21,434 nucleotides of DNA from Bog-950 sp035299425 (lineage in GTDB: Bacteria; Bacteroidota; Bacteroidia; Chitinophagales; LD1). The stretch covers positions 1 to 21,434 of the forward strand of contig DATGWP010000172.1 in the NCBI GenBank assembly GCA_035299425.1, given 5' to 3'. A model generated the notes under the pieces. It saw only the letters and a program-made list of their open reading frames with translations, was not told where the DNA came from and did not search any database. Position numbers and translations under genes: made by a program. Shown here one piece after another: positions 1 to 8,204 of the stretch (its first letter is position 1; every line of letters starts with the position of its first letter).

Positions 1-720
1 TATCAACTTTTGGTAGCGACGCTGCATAGAGCATTCTCTGTCCATTAAATGAAAATAGTTGCCGTGCGTATCTCCAAAAATCTGAAACTCTATATGCTTG
101 GCCTTAGGAAAATACTTTTCTATAAGCAGGCTGCCATCGCCAAAGCTTTTCTCGGCCTCACGCCTGGCGGCTTCTACTGCGCTTTCCAGTTCAGTAGCGC
201 TGTTTACTATACGCATTCCCTTACCACCACCGCCGGCACTGGCTTTTATCAGAACCGGATAACCAATCTCTTCGGCTTCGTACTTAAACCGGCCGGCGCT
301 TTGGTCATCTCCGTTATAACCCGGCACCGTAGGCACACCTGCATTTTTTGCTATTTCTTTAGCCCCTATTTTAGAACCCAGTTTAGTAATCACCTCTGCC
401 GAGGGGCCTATAAAAATTATACCTTCTTCTTTACATCGTTTAGAGAAAGATGCATTCTCTGAAAGAAAACCATAACCCGGATGTATAGCATCGGCACCGG
501 TTTGTCGAGCAGCTGCTATAATTTTATCCTGCACCAAATAGCTTTCGGAGGCTGCATTGCCGCCTATGCAAATAGCTTCATCGGCACGTGACACAAACAG
601 TGCATTTTTATCGGCATCGGAATACACGGCTACTGTTTTAATTCCCATTTCGTAACAAGTGCGAAATACACGTATTGCAATTTCTCCCCGGTTAGCTACC
701 AATACTTTCTTTATAGTCAT
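1..720 (-). CDS. Biotin carboxylase subunit of an acyl-CoA carboxylase (partial, C-terminus beyond window)
   Basis: This is the first 240 residues of a biotin carboxylase, which uses ATP and bicarbonate to carboxylate biotin on its carrier protein in the cytoplasm. I translated it by hand from the ATG at 720-718. The N-terminus reads MTIKKVLVANRGEIAIRVFR, the classic biotin carboxylase start. It is followed by HPGYGFLSEN at about 80-89, the glycine-rich ATP-grasp loop ASAGGGGKGM at about 160-169, and the start of the ECSMQRRYQK motif at about 229-238. The frame is open to the window edge, so whether a biotin-carrier (BCCP) domain is fused cannot be seen. It lies 54 bp downstream of the carboxyltransferase gene on the same strand with no terminator between, so the two are very likely co-transcribed. 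The partner suggests a methylcrotonyl- or related acyl-CoA carboxylase, but the substrate is inferred only from the neighbour. Confidence 0.93.
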   Translation of the reverse strand, partial: MTIKKVLVANRGEIAIRVFRTCYEMGIKTVAVYSDADKNALFVSRADEAICIGGNAASESYLVQDKIIAAARQTGADAIHPGYGFLSENASFSKRCKEEGIIFIGPSAEVITKLGSKIGAKEIAKNAGVPTVPGYNGDDQSAGRFKYEAEEIGYPVLIKASAGGGGKGMRIVNSATELESAVEAARREAEKSFGDGSLLIEKYFPKAKHIEFQIFGDTHGNYFHLMDRECSMQRRYQKLI

Positions 721-774
721 ACTATTCTCTTATAATCTGTGTAATCAATTTGTCTTTATCTGGCTTATTCGTTT

Positions 775-2370
775 CTACATACGGAATACGCCGAACCCCT
801 TGGCCCCTTCATACTTTGCCTGGTGAATTACCTCTAAAGCCAGTTTAAGGTAATTTCTGGTTTCGCGCGGGTCAATCACGCCATCGTCCCACACTTGCCC
901 GCTGGCGTACCAGGCGTTGCTTTGCTTATCGGCCTCTTTAACCATGTATTGCGCCATAGCTGCTCCCTGCTCTTCATCATATTGTATTCCCGATTTTTCG
1001 GCGGCCTGGCGGCCTATAGTTTGCATAACACCAGCCAGCTGGTCGGGGCCCATTACCGCAATTTTAGAATTAGGATAAGTAAAAAGGAAACGCGGTTTAT
1101 ACGCCCGGCCATTCATGGCGTAGTTACCTGCACCATAACTGGCACCGGTAATAATAGTAATAGATGGTACCGTTGAATTGCTTACTGCATTAATCAGCTT
1201 GGCCCCATTCTTTATAATGCCTTCCTCTTCATATTTTTTACCTACCATAAACCCGGTAATGTTTTGTAAAAACAGAAGCGGGGTATTATTTTGATTGCAT
1301 AGCTGAATAAACTGTGCCCCTTTATTGGCCGCCTCGGAAAACAGCACACCGTTGTTAGCCAAAATACCTATACGATAACCATTTACTTTGGCATAACCGG
1401 TGATAAGCGTACTGCCATACAAAGGTTTAAACTCAGAAAACTCTGAGCCATCTACAATACGGGCTATTAACTCGCGCTGATCGAAAGGTATACGCACATC
1501 GGCCGATACTACACCCAACAACTCTTCGGGGTTATAGTTGGGTTCTGCAATTTCGGTAGTGGTTTTTGCTTCTACCTCTACATGCAGGTTGGCTACAATT
1601 TCGCGCGCCAGCCTTATACCATCTAATTCATCTTCGGCCATATAATCAGATACTCCCGAAACAGTGCTGTGCATTTTTGCACCACCCAGGCTTTCTTCAT
1701 CAGTCACTTCATTAGTAGCCATTTTTACCAACGGTGGCCCAGCCAAAAAGACCTTGGCTTCATTTTTCACCATTATAACATAATCGCTCATTCCGGGTAT
1801 ATAGGCTCCACCCGCTGTGCTGCTGCCAAAAACTATACTTACAGTAGGTATACCTTCTTTGCTGCGCTGTGTAATACCGCGGAAATTGGCACCACCGTAA
1901 TTAAAAATCTTAGCCTGGTCGGGCAGGTTAGCGCCAGCGCTCTCCACCATATTTATCATAGGCAGACGGTTTTCACTGGCAATTTCGCCAATGCGTAACC
2001 CTTTTTGAAGGGTAGCATAATCAATAGCTCCACCTTTTATAGTGCCTATGTTTGAGTTTATCATACATAACCTGCCGCTTACAAAGCCAATGCCTGCCAC
2101 TACCGTACCGCCAGTACCAAAACCTTCGGTGCCCCAGCCAGCAAATGGGCACATCTCCATAAAAGGAGAATCCTGGTCGAGCAACAATTCTATACGTTCG
2201 CGGGCCAAAAGCCTGCCGGCCTTTTTTGTTCGGGCCAGGTATTTCTCTTCTCCCTGAAAAAGGGCTTCCTTTTGTTTGGCTTCCAGTTCAGCTATTTTCT
2301 CCTTCATCAGCGCGTAGTTTCGCTGGTAACTTTCGGAGTTGCGGTTAATTTTTGATTCAAAAACGGACAT
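775..2370 (-). CDS. Acyl-CoA carboxylase carboxyltransferase (beta) subunit, methylcrotonyl-CoA carboxylase-like
   Basis: This subunit transfers the carboxyl group from carboxybiotin to an acyl-CoA. At 531 residues it has the usual length of MCC/PCC beta subunits. The N-terminal crotonase-like half carries GRLLARERI (about 52-60) and the oxyanion motif GSSTAGGAY (182-190). The C-terminal half carries the second oxyanion motif ITGASYGAG (about 407-415). The extreme C-terminus GFGVFRM is typical of methylcrotonyl-CoA carboxylase beta subunits. The region around FNYGGANFRGITQRSKEGIP (156-175) differs from the FPDxxHFGRIFYNQA form usual in MCC and PCC, and recalls AccD2-like enzymes of actinobacteria and proteobacteria. 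The substrate could therefore be methylcrotonyl-CoA (leucine breakdown) or another branched acyl-CoA. It is the first gene of the leftward unit with the biotin carboxylase, and its start follows a 325-bp divergent spacer. Confidence 0.92.
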   Translation of the reverse strand: MSVFESKINRNSESYQRNYALMKEKIAELEAKQKEALFQGEEKYLARTKKAGRLLARERIELLLDQDSPFMEMCPFAGWGTEGFGTGGTVVAGIGFVSGRLCMINSNIGTIKGGAIDYATLQKGLRIGEIASENRLPMINMVESAGANLPDQAKIFNYGGANFRGITQRSKEGIPTVSIVFGSSTAGGAYIPGMSDYVIMVKNEAKVFLAGPPLVKMATNEVTDEESLGGAKMHSTVSGVSDYMAEDELDGIRLAREIVANLHVEVEAKTTTEIAEPNYNPEELLGVVSADVRIPFDQRELIARIVDGSEFSEFKPLYGSTLITGYAKVNGYRIGILANNGVLFSEAANKGAQFIQLCNQNNTPLLFLQNITGFMVGKKYEEEGIIKNGAKLINAVSNSTVPSITIITGASYGAGNYAMNGRAYKPRFLFTYPNSKIAVMGPDQLAGVMQTIGRQAAEKSGIQYDEEQGAAMAQYMVKEADKQSNAWYASGQVWDDGVIDPRETRNYLKLALEVIHQAKYEGAKGFGVFRM

Positions 2371-2695
2371 CGGCGTTGGTTTTCTAAATTTCAGGGAGTT
2401 AAAGTAATTGGATTGAGCGAAAATGAAAGAGCGGCAGCAAGAAATTTACGGCACCCGGCCCTGAAATTTCTGAATTGCTTCTGGCCCCGGAAAAAACCAG
2501 TAGCGGGTATGCCATCGAAAAAACAGAGCAACTATTACCGGCTTGCATGTATAAAACGACTTAAACTAAATTCTACTTGTATACTTTTTGCTTAATACAA
2601 GATTCAATTTGTAATACTTAAGCTGAAAGAGTAAACATACAAAGCCCATACTGCGTTAACCCCTCTTGAATATTAAAGTTTAAACAAGCAAGTTT
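2371..2695. promoter_or_regulatory. Divergent spacer between the carboxylase operon and the fibre gene, with inverted repeats
   Basis: This stretch of 325 bp holds no convincing gene; its 60-codon open frame has no recognisable content. It must contain the promoters of both flanking genes. AAATTTCAGGG at 2386-2396 is exactly inverted as CCCTGAAATTT at 2459-2469. AGAAATTT at 2440-2447 is exactly inverted as AAATTTCT at 2464-2471. These repeats sit within about 100 bp upstream of the carboxyltransferase start and could be operator half-sites or an mRNA hairpin. No full Bacteroidota -7 TAnnTTTG box was found on either strand. The nearest rightward candidate, TACTTTTTG at 2582-2590, is one base too long and lacks a good -33 box. 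Confidence 0.35.
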
Positions 2696-5362
2696 ATGAT
2701 TAAAAAGCTTACCCTGACGGTTGCTGTGCTTTACAGCTTGAACATTATTGCCCAAAATACCGGCATAGGCGAACCCAATCCTGCCAGCAAATTATCGGTA
2801 AAAGGCAACATGAGTATTGGCAACTCCTATTCAAATATATCGGCGCCTGTTGGTGGCCTTATAATTGAAGGAACTTTGGGATTAGGCACATCGCTGCCCG
2901 ACCCTAACTCGATACTGGATATGGGTAGCAGCGGCAAAGGTGTGGTGATGCCCAGGCTTACCAAGGCTCAACGCTTAGCTATTACCAATCCGCAGCAAGG
3001 GCTAATGGTGTTTGATGCCGACTCTAACACATTGTTTTTCCATAACGGAACCAGCTGGCTTAATTTTCCGGTTATAGACAAGGCAAATAATGTGGTGACC
3101 AACGTAACAGGTTCAGGTGGCACATCGCTATTAAGTGGTGCATTGGGTGCTGGCACTACCGGCCCTACCGGCCCTCAAGGTGAAGGTTACGGCTCTACAT
3201 CAAGCAGCCCTGTTGCAATAGGAACGGGTATAAAAACAATAACCACACAAAGTGGCAGCGCGTGGCAGGTAGATGACAGGGTGAGAATAGCCAATAGCAG
3301 CGCTAATTACATGGAAGGAGTAGTTACAGCTTATGCAGCCGGAGTGCTAACAGTTAATGTATCACGCGTAGTAGGTAGTGGCACATTCTCTAGCTGGCAT
3401 ATAAGTATAGTAGGTGACCCAGGCGCTACCGGCCCTACGGGTGCTACGGGGGCTAACGGTGGTATGGGAGCTACAGGGCCTACCGGTGCGGCAGGAGTTA
3501 ATGGAGCGACAGGACCAACAGGAGCAGCCGGTGCGGCAGGCACAGCCGGAACTAACGGAGCTACCTGGCTTGCGGGTACCTCTGCACCTACCGGTGGACA
3601 AGGTATAGTAAACGACTTTTTTATCAACTCTTCTAACGGTACTTTCTATAAAAAAACAGGGGCCAGCACCTGGACATCGCAGGGTAGCCTTAAGGGTGTA
3701 ACCGGAACCACAGGCGCAGCAGGAGCTAATGGAGCTACCGGGCCAACAGGAGCAGCCGGTGCGACGGGGGCAACCGGTGCGACGGGGGCCATAGGAGCCA
3801 ACGGAGTTACCTGGCTTTCGGGCGCAGTAGCACCAACCAGTGGGCAAGGTGCAGTAAACGACTTTTTCATTAACTCATCTAACGGTACTTTCTATAAAAA
3901 AACGGGGGCCAGCACGTGGACATCGCAGGGTAGCCTTAAAGGAACTACGGGCGTTACCGGCCCTACAGGCACTGCCGGTGCGAATGGGGTTTCATCGCAT
4001 TGGTACTCGGGCAACGGAAACGTAGGCAACGGCCAGTATGATATTGGAGATTGGTATTTACGAACAACAACAGGTGATATATATGAAAAAACCGGCTCGG
4101 GCACGTGGACACTACGTTTAAACATAATGGGTGCTACCGGTGTTACAGGACCTACCGGCCCTGCCGGTACCGGTGGCTGGGCATTAACAGGTAACTCGAT
4201 TTCTGCCAGCGATTTTATTGGCACTAATAACAGCCAACCGCTTAAGTTTAAAGTAAATGGCACTGAAACCGGTTACATGGGAGCCTCTGATCAGAATGTT
4301 TTCTTTGGCTCTTCTATTAACTATGGCGGGGGCGGAAGTTATAATGTTGGGCTCGGTTACGGGGCTACTATTTATGGAGGTATAACTAATTCTATAGCCA
4401 TAGGCAAAGCATCGCAGGTGCAGCCAAGTAGTGGTGCTAACAATATAGCCATTGGCAGTAGTGCTAACGTTACAGGTGGCGCAGCATCAAGCTCTATTGC
4501 CCTGGGCTATTCGGCACAAGTGCAGGCAAGCAACAGTATTGCCATTGGCGGCGCGGCCAATACCAACCAAAACTATGCGATTGCGATGGGCGATGCTGCC
4601 CAGGCGCAGGCCGGCTCGGCCATTGTTATCGGTCGCAATGCATACTCTAATGGAACTGAAGGTGTATCTATTGGCCGATCGGCCCAATCGCAGGCAGCCC
4701 AGGCCATAGCAATTGGATATAATGCTTACGCCAACGGAAGCAATTCGATAGCTATTGGTGGAGGCAGCTCGGCCACACAGGCACAGGGTGCAAGTTCTAT
4801 ATCGCTGGGCTATCGCGCTTATAGTAACTCGCAGGACGCCATTGCAATTGGTAACCAGGCACAGGCACAAGGTGCTAACAACATGGCTATAGGTACAGGC
4901 ATATATAATGGCAACAGCAATACAGTGGCTATAGGTAACTCAAGTGTGACATCTATTAATCTTAGCGGGGCCACCTCTACCAGCAATGCGCTTACGGTAG
5001 GCACTAACAGTACCAACGGAAACGGGGCATACCTTACCAAAGGCGGCACCTGGACCAACGCCTCTGACAGAAACCTGAAAGAAAACATTATGGCCCTGGA
5101 CCCGGCCAGCATACTTAAAAAAGTAAGTCAGCTTGAAATAAGCAAGTGGAAATACATAGGTACAGAGGAATATCACATAGGGCCTATGGCGCAGGATTTC
5201 TACTCGCTGTTTAATGTGGGCGAAGATGACCGCCGCATAAGCAGTATAGACCCCAGCGGCGTTGCCCTTTCGGCAATACAGGCACTAAATCAAAAAGTAG
5301 AAGAGCAACAAAAAATTATCGAGCAGCTATTGATAGAACTAAAAGCTATAAAGGCAAAGTAA
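2696..5362 (+). CDS. Secreted fibre-like protein: collagen-like tracts, YadA-type head repeats, C-terminal S74 self-cleaving chaperone
   Basis: The protein has 888 residues, probably exported and trimeric. A signal peptide (MIKKLTLTVAVLYSLNIIAQ, 1-20) precedes the NTGIG..NPASKLSVKG start common in Bacteroidota surface proteins. A GVVMPRLTKAQRLAI...GLMVFD segment lies at about 82-107. A phage-tail-fibre-like module (DDRVRIANSS, YMEGVV) covers about 165-239. Collagen-like Gly-X-Y tracts occur at 240-290 (17 triplets) and 334-370, with shorter ones further on; Thr dominates the third position. Two near-identical NDFFINSSNGTFYKKTG modules and a diverged third separate them. Residues of about 549-755 are SIAIG/AIAIG repeats of 14-15 residues, as in trimeric autotransporter heads. 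SDRNLKEN (S790, K795) marks a Peptidase_S74 intramolecular chaperone with the Ser-x4-Lys dyad, and the end is a coiled coil (about 860-888). I see no T9SS sorting domain or outer-membrane anchor. The role (adhesin, matrix fibre or phage-derived spike) is unknown. It stands alone between a divergent spacer and a terminator. Confidence 0.88.
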   Translation: MIKKLTLTVAVLYSLNIIAQNTGIGEPNPASKLSVKGNMSIGNSYSNISAPVGGLIIEGTLGLGTSLPDPNSILDMGSSGKGVVMPRLTKAQRLAITNPQQGLMVFDADSNTLFFHNGTSWLNFPVIDKANNVVTNVTGSGGTSLLSGALGAGTTGPTGPQGEGYGSTSSSPVAIGTGIKTITTQSGSAWQVDDRVRIANSSANYMEGVVTAYAAGVLTVNVSRVVGSGTFSSWHISIVGDPGATGPTGATGANGGMGATGPTGAAGVNGATGPTGAAGAAGTAGTNGATWLAGTSAPTGGQGIVNDFFINSSNGTFYKKTGASTWTSQGSLKGVTGTTGAAGANGATGPTGAAGATGATGATGAIGANGVTWLSGAVAPTSGQGAVNDFFINSSNGTFYKKTGASTWTSQGSLKGTTGVTGPTGTAGANGVSSHWYSGNGNVGNGQYDIGDWYLRTTTGDIYEKTGSGTWTLRLNIMGATGVTGPTGPAGTGGWALTGNSISASDFIGTNNSQPLKFKVNGTETGYMGASDQNVFFGSSINYGGGGSYNVGLGYGATIYGGITNSIAIGKASQVQPSSGANNIAIGSSANVTGGAASSSIALGYSAQVQASNSIAIGGAANTNQNYAIAMGDAAQAQAGSAIVIGRNAYSNGTEGVSIGRSAQSQAAQAIAIGYNAYANGSNSIAIGGGSSATQAQGASSISLGYRAYSNSQDAIAIGNQAQAQGANNMAIGTGIYNGNSNTVAIGNSSVTSINLSGATSTSNALTVGTNSTNGNGAYLTKGGTWTNASDRNLKENIMALDPASILKKVSQLEISKWKYIGTEEYHIGPMAQDFYSLFNVGEDDRRISSIDPSGVALSAIQALNQKVEEQQKIIEQLLIELKAIKAK
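3557..3694 (+). repeat. First copy of the internal module repeat in the fibre gene
   Basis: This copy encodes ATW-LAGTSAPTGGQG followed by NDFFINSSNGTFYKKTG and ASTWTSQGSLKG. From 3608 to 3694 it is almost identical at DNA level to 3854-3940, exactly 246 bp downstream; only a few mostly silent changes are seen. Upstream of 3608 the two copies are more diverged (SAPTGGQGIV against VAPTSGQGAV). The close DNA identity points to recent duplication or gene conversion. Confidence 0.85.
3803..3940 (+). repeat. Second copy of the internal module repeat in the fibre gene
   Basis: This copy lies 246 bp (82 codons) downstream of the copy at 3557-3694, separated by a collagen-like tract. The best matched part, 3854-3940, differs from 3608-3694 by only a handful of bases. 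A third, strongly diverged relative (WYLRTTTGDIYEKTGSGTWT) lies at about 4051-4110 and is not a recent copy. Confidence 0.85.
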
Positions 5363-5385
5363 AAATACTCTTTAGCAATTCATTC

Positions 5386-5433
5386 AGCCGGCCACCTTTA
5401 TTCATTAGAATAGAGGTGGCCGGTTTACTTTTT
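5386..5433 (+). terminator. Strong intrinsic terminator after the fibre gene
   Basis: The left arm AGCCGGCCACCTTTATTC (5386-5403) pairs with GAATAGAGGTGGCCGGTT (5408-5425) across a 4-base ATTA loop. The stem is 18 bp with two G-U type pairs. A T-run follows at 5429-5433. It starts 23 bp after the fibre stop codon and isolates that gene from the SDR gene. Confidence 0.85.
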
Positions 5434-5504
5434 ACATACCCCCCTATATTGCTCTTCGCTCCTTTGCAAAAAAACTATTACTTCACCTTACAAAAACAAA
5501 AGCT

Positions 5505-6305
5505 ATGGGGAAATTTGAAAACAAAGTGGTATGGATAACAGGCGCATCATCGGGCATAGGCGAAGCATTAGCCTACACATTTGCCAAACAAGGTGCTAAG
5601 CTGGTATTATCTGCGCGCCGTGAAGAAGAACTACAGCGTGTAGCAGCGGCCTGTAATTTACCACAGGCAAATTACCTTATCCTCCCTTTCGATGTATCTA
5701 AATACGATGAGGCCGAAGCCAAAACCAAGGAAGTAATTAACCGGTTTGGGCAAATAGATATACTGGTGAACAATGCCGGGCTAAGCCACTGGAGTAAGAT
5801 AAAAGACATGGGCATGGATGTGTTGAAGAAGATTATGGACACTAATTTTTTGGGTGGTGCTGCGCTGACCAAAGCAGTTTTACCCTATATGCTGGAAAAG
5901 AAGAAAGGGCAAATTGTAGTTATATCAAGCATACTGGGTAAAATAATTACGCATAAGCAGGCGGCTTACAATGCCAGCAAACATGCTATCCATGGTTTTT
6001 TTGATACCCTAAGAGCAGAGTATGGTAGCGAAGGAATAAAGGTTCTGATAGTGTGTCCGGGGTTTGTAAACACCAATGTAGCAAAGAACTCGCTTGACAG
6101 AAATGGGAACCCCATAGGCCGCAACAACAAAATGATAGAGAACGGCATTGACCCTATGACATTGGCCAGCGATGTATTGTCGGCCATTGCAAGTGGCAAA
6201 GAGGAAATACTGCTAGCCGGAACCAAAGAGAAGTTTGGTGTATGGATGAAAAGGTTTGCGCCGGGATTGTTTTCGAAGTTTATTGCAAACAATAAGCTGG
6301 CATAG
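5505..6305 (+). CDS. Short-chain dehydrogenase/reductase (SDR family)
   Basis: This is a 266-residue classical SDR, a soluble NAD(P)-dependent oxidoreductase. The cofactor motif TGASSGIG is at 12-19 and NNAG at 89-92. The catalytic triad is S142 (in VVISSILG), Y155 and K159 (YNASK), with the usual 13-residue Ser-Tyr spacing. A basic pair follows the second beta strand (SARRE, 36-40), which often goes with NADP preference. The substrate cannot be read from the sequence. It lies 50 bp upstream of an acyl-CoA dehydrogenase on the same strand with no terminator between, so a shared transcript and a role in fatty-acyl or branched-chain metabolism are plausible inferences. The start ATG follows AAAACAAAAGCT, with no clear ribosome binding site, as is usual in this phylum. 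Confidence 0.9.
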   Translation: MGKFENKVVWITGASSGIGEALAYTFAKQGAKLVLSARREEELQRVAAACNLPQANYLILPFDVSKYDEAEAKTKEVINRFGQIDILVNNAGLSHWSKIKDMGMDVLKKIMDTNFLGGAALTKAVLPYMLEKKKGQIVVISSILGKIITHKQAAYNASKHAIHGFFDTLRAEYGSEGIKVLIVCPGFVNTNVAKNSLDRNGNPIGRNNKMIENGIDPMTLASDVLSAIASGKEEILLAGTKEKFGVWMKRFAPGLFSKFIANNKLA

Positions 6306-6310
6306 ATTGC

Positions 6311-6350
6311 CACGAAAGTCACGAATAAATACTAAACAGATAAAACAGAT
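6311..6350 (+). repeat. Short direct repeats in the SDR-dehydrogenase spacer
   Basis: CACGAA occurs at 6311-6316 and 6320-6325, followed by AAACAGAT at 6334-6341 and 6343-6350. The wording GCCACGAAAGTCACGAA resembles short repetitive sequences that I recall from intergenic regions of Bacteroidota and other phyla. That link is from memory and not proven here. Confidence 0.35.
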
Positions 6351-6355
6351 TTTGT

Positions 6356-8155
6356 ATGGCTAAGTTCTATTCTAAAGAAAACCTGAAGTTCCTTCTTAAA
6401 GAAGTATTGCAAGTAGAAGATTTGTGCAAACGCGATTACTTTAAAGAGCATACCGCCGAGAACTTCGATATGATTATTGAAGCGGCTGACTCGCTGGCTA
6501 CTAACCATATGCAACCAATACTGGTAGAGATGGACCGCAACCCGCCACGTATGGAGAACGGCCGTATTAAGGTACATCCCAACATGCGCGGGCTAATGAA
6601 AAAGTTTGGCGAAGATGGCTGGATAAACATGAGCGCGCCTCATGAGTTTGGCGGGCAGCAGGTGCCCTTCACCGTATTGCAGGCTACCGGTTTTATTATG
6701 GCAGCGGCCAACTATGGCATAATGGCTTACCCGTTTTTAACCAACGGTGCGGCACACTTGATAGAAACCTTTGGAGAAAAAGAATTGCATGATGCCTACC
6801 TGGCTAAAATGTATGGTGGCGAATGGCAGGGCACTATGGCGCTTACAGAGCCACAGGCAGGTAGCTCGCTTACCGATGTTACTACCACTGCCAGGCCAAC
6901 AGATAAAGGCTATTACCTAGTAAAGGGTCAAAAAATATTCATCAGTTGTGGTGACCACGATGGGGTTGACAACATTGTACACCTGATGCTTGCACGTATA
7001 GAAGGCGCACCGGCCGGCACCAAAGGCATATCCCTATTTGTAGTACCACGCATGCGCCCGGAAAATGGCGACTTGATTTTTAATGATGTAAACACCGCCG
7101 GGCTGTTTCATAAGATGGGGTACCATGGCGCGCCAATTGCGCACTTAATAATGGGTGAAAGCGATGATTGCCGCGGCTACCTGGTAGGCGAAGCAAACAA
7201 AGGATTGAGTTATATGTTCCAGATGATGAACGAGGCGCGCATAGGTGTAGGTTTGCAAGCCACTGCCATATCATCGGCGGCATATTATAACTCGCTGGAT
7301 TATGCCAATGTGCGTTTGCAAGGCAGAAAGATTACAGAGAAAGATCCTGCTAAACCCCAGATACCAATTATACAACACGCCGATGTAAAACGCATGTTGC
7401 TGTTTCAAAAATCAATTGTAGAAGGCTCGCTGGCTTTGTGTATGCAGGCTTGTATGTACCTGGATAAATGGCGCACTACCGAAGATGCTGAGGAAAAAGA
7501 AAGCAATTTTTTAAAACTAGAGTTGTTGACTCCAGTTGCCAAATCATACCCGGCCGAAATGAGCATACTTAGCACCAGCACCGGTTTGCAGATATTTGGC
7601 GGCTACGGTTTTACCAAGGAATATATGGCCGAACTATTCTTCCGCGAAACGCGGATACACACCCTGCACGAAGGCACTACAGCCATACATGGTATGGACC
7701 TGATGGGCCGCAAATTATCAATGGCAGGCGGCAAAGCAGTTTTATTGCTGTTTCAGGAGATAATGGGCGATATAGAGAAAGCCCAGAAATACGATTCGTT
7801 GGTGAAACCGGTAGCAGTGTTATCTCAGCGCCTTGTAAAGTTACAGGAACTTAGCATGCACATGATGAGTGTAGCCCAAAACGAAGGAGCAGAAGTATTT
7901 TTAGCAGACGCTACTGTATTCCTTGAGCTTTTCGGCATACTGGCTATTGGCTGGCAATGGTTAAAGATGGCTACTGTAGCAGAGGATACAAAAGCCGCCG
8001 GTGGCAAAGGTTATTCACCAGAGTTCCTTCAATCTAAACTTCACGCTATGGAGTATTATTTTGAATACGAAATACCTAAAACAGAGGGGCTATTTGTACG
8101 CATGAAAAGCAGCAGCCGTGTTACGGTAAATGCAAAGCCGGAGGAGATTGTGTAG
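6356..8155 (+). CDS. Acyl-CoA dehydrogenase with C-terminal extension (FadE5/DmdC-like)
   Basis: This is a 599-residue FAD enzyme oxidising an acyl-CoA to the 2-enoyl-CoA and passing electrons to ETF. It is longer than the roughly 380-residue standard family and matches the long subgroup with an extra N-terminal helix region and a C-terminal domain. MALTEPQAGSSLTDV starts at M161 and is the flavin/substrate-binding signature. HEGTTAIHGMDLMGRK places the likely catalytic base at E439, as in the YEGTNxIQ motif of the family. The tail from about 460 is the extra helical domain. The chain-length or branched substrate is unknown. It is downstream of the SDR gene and probably co-transcribed with it. 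It ends 7 bp before the bidirectional terminator hairpin. Confidence 0.92.
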   Translation: MAKFYSKENLKFLLKEVLQVEDLCKRDYFKEHTAENFDMIIEAADSLATNHMQPILVEMDRNPPRMENGRIKVHPNMRGLMKKFGEDGWINMSAPHEFGGQQVPFTVLQATGFIMAAANYGIMAYPFLTNGAAHLIETFGEKELHDAYLAKMYGGEWQGTMALTEPQAGSSLTDVTTTARPTDKGYYLVKGQKIFISCGDHDGVDNIVHLMLARIEGAPAGTKGISLFVVPRMRPENGDLIFNDVNTAGLFHKMGYHGAPIAHLIMGESDDCRGYLVGEANKGLSYMFQMMNEARIGVGLQATAISSAAYYNSLDYANVRLQGRKITEKDPAKPQIPIIQHADVKRMLLFQKSIVEGSLALCMQACMYLDKWRTTEDAEEKESNFLKLELLTPVAKSYPAEMSILSTSTGLQIFGGYGFTKEYMAELFFRETRIHTLHEGTTAIHGMDLMGRKLSMAGGKAVLLLFQEIMGDIEKAQKYDSLVKPVAVLSQRLVKLQELSMHMMSVAQNEGAEVFLADATVFLELFGILAIGWQWLKMATVAEDTKAAGGKGYSPEFLQSKLHAMEYYFEYEIPKTEGLFVRMKSSSRVTVNAKPEEIV

Positions 8156-8162
8156 ATTTTCC

Positions 8163-8201
8163 TTAATACTTCCGAAGTTGCAAAAACTTCGGAAGTATTA
8201 A
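8163..8201. terminator. Bidirectional terminator hairpin between convergent genes
   Basis: TTAATACTTCCGAAGTT (8163-8179) is perfectly inverted as AACTTCGGAAGTATTAA (8185-8201) around a 5-base GCAAA loop. The stem has 17 bp without mismatch and A/T-rich ends, so a U-rich tail follows in either direction. It fills the 49-bp gap between the acyl-CoA dehydrogenase stop (8155) and the GH92 stop (8205). Confidence 0.85.
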
Positions 8202-8204
8202 ATT

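Noticed and set aside
49..462. Rightward 137-codon open frame at the left edge
   Set aside because: It lies fully antisense to the biotin carboxylase, whose motifs are unmistakable; its translation shows no domain pattern.
2413..2595. 60-codon open frame in the divergent spacer
   Set aside because: It has no domain, no ribosome site, and overlaps the inverted repeats and likely promoters.
3331..4263. Leftward open frames rich in Pro-Ala-Val opposite the fibre gene
   Set aside because: They are the antisense reading of GGX-ACN-rich collagen codons, which yields Pro/Ala/Val repeats and no stops. They are not genes.
4452..4870. Open frames on both strands over the YadA-type head
   Set aside because: The low-complexity repeat codons keep other frames open; only the main frame has the AIAIG periodicity.
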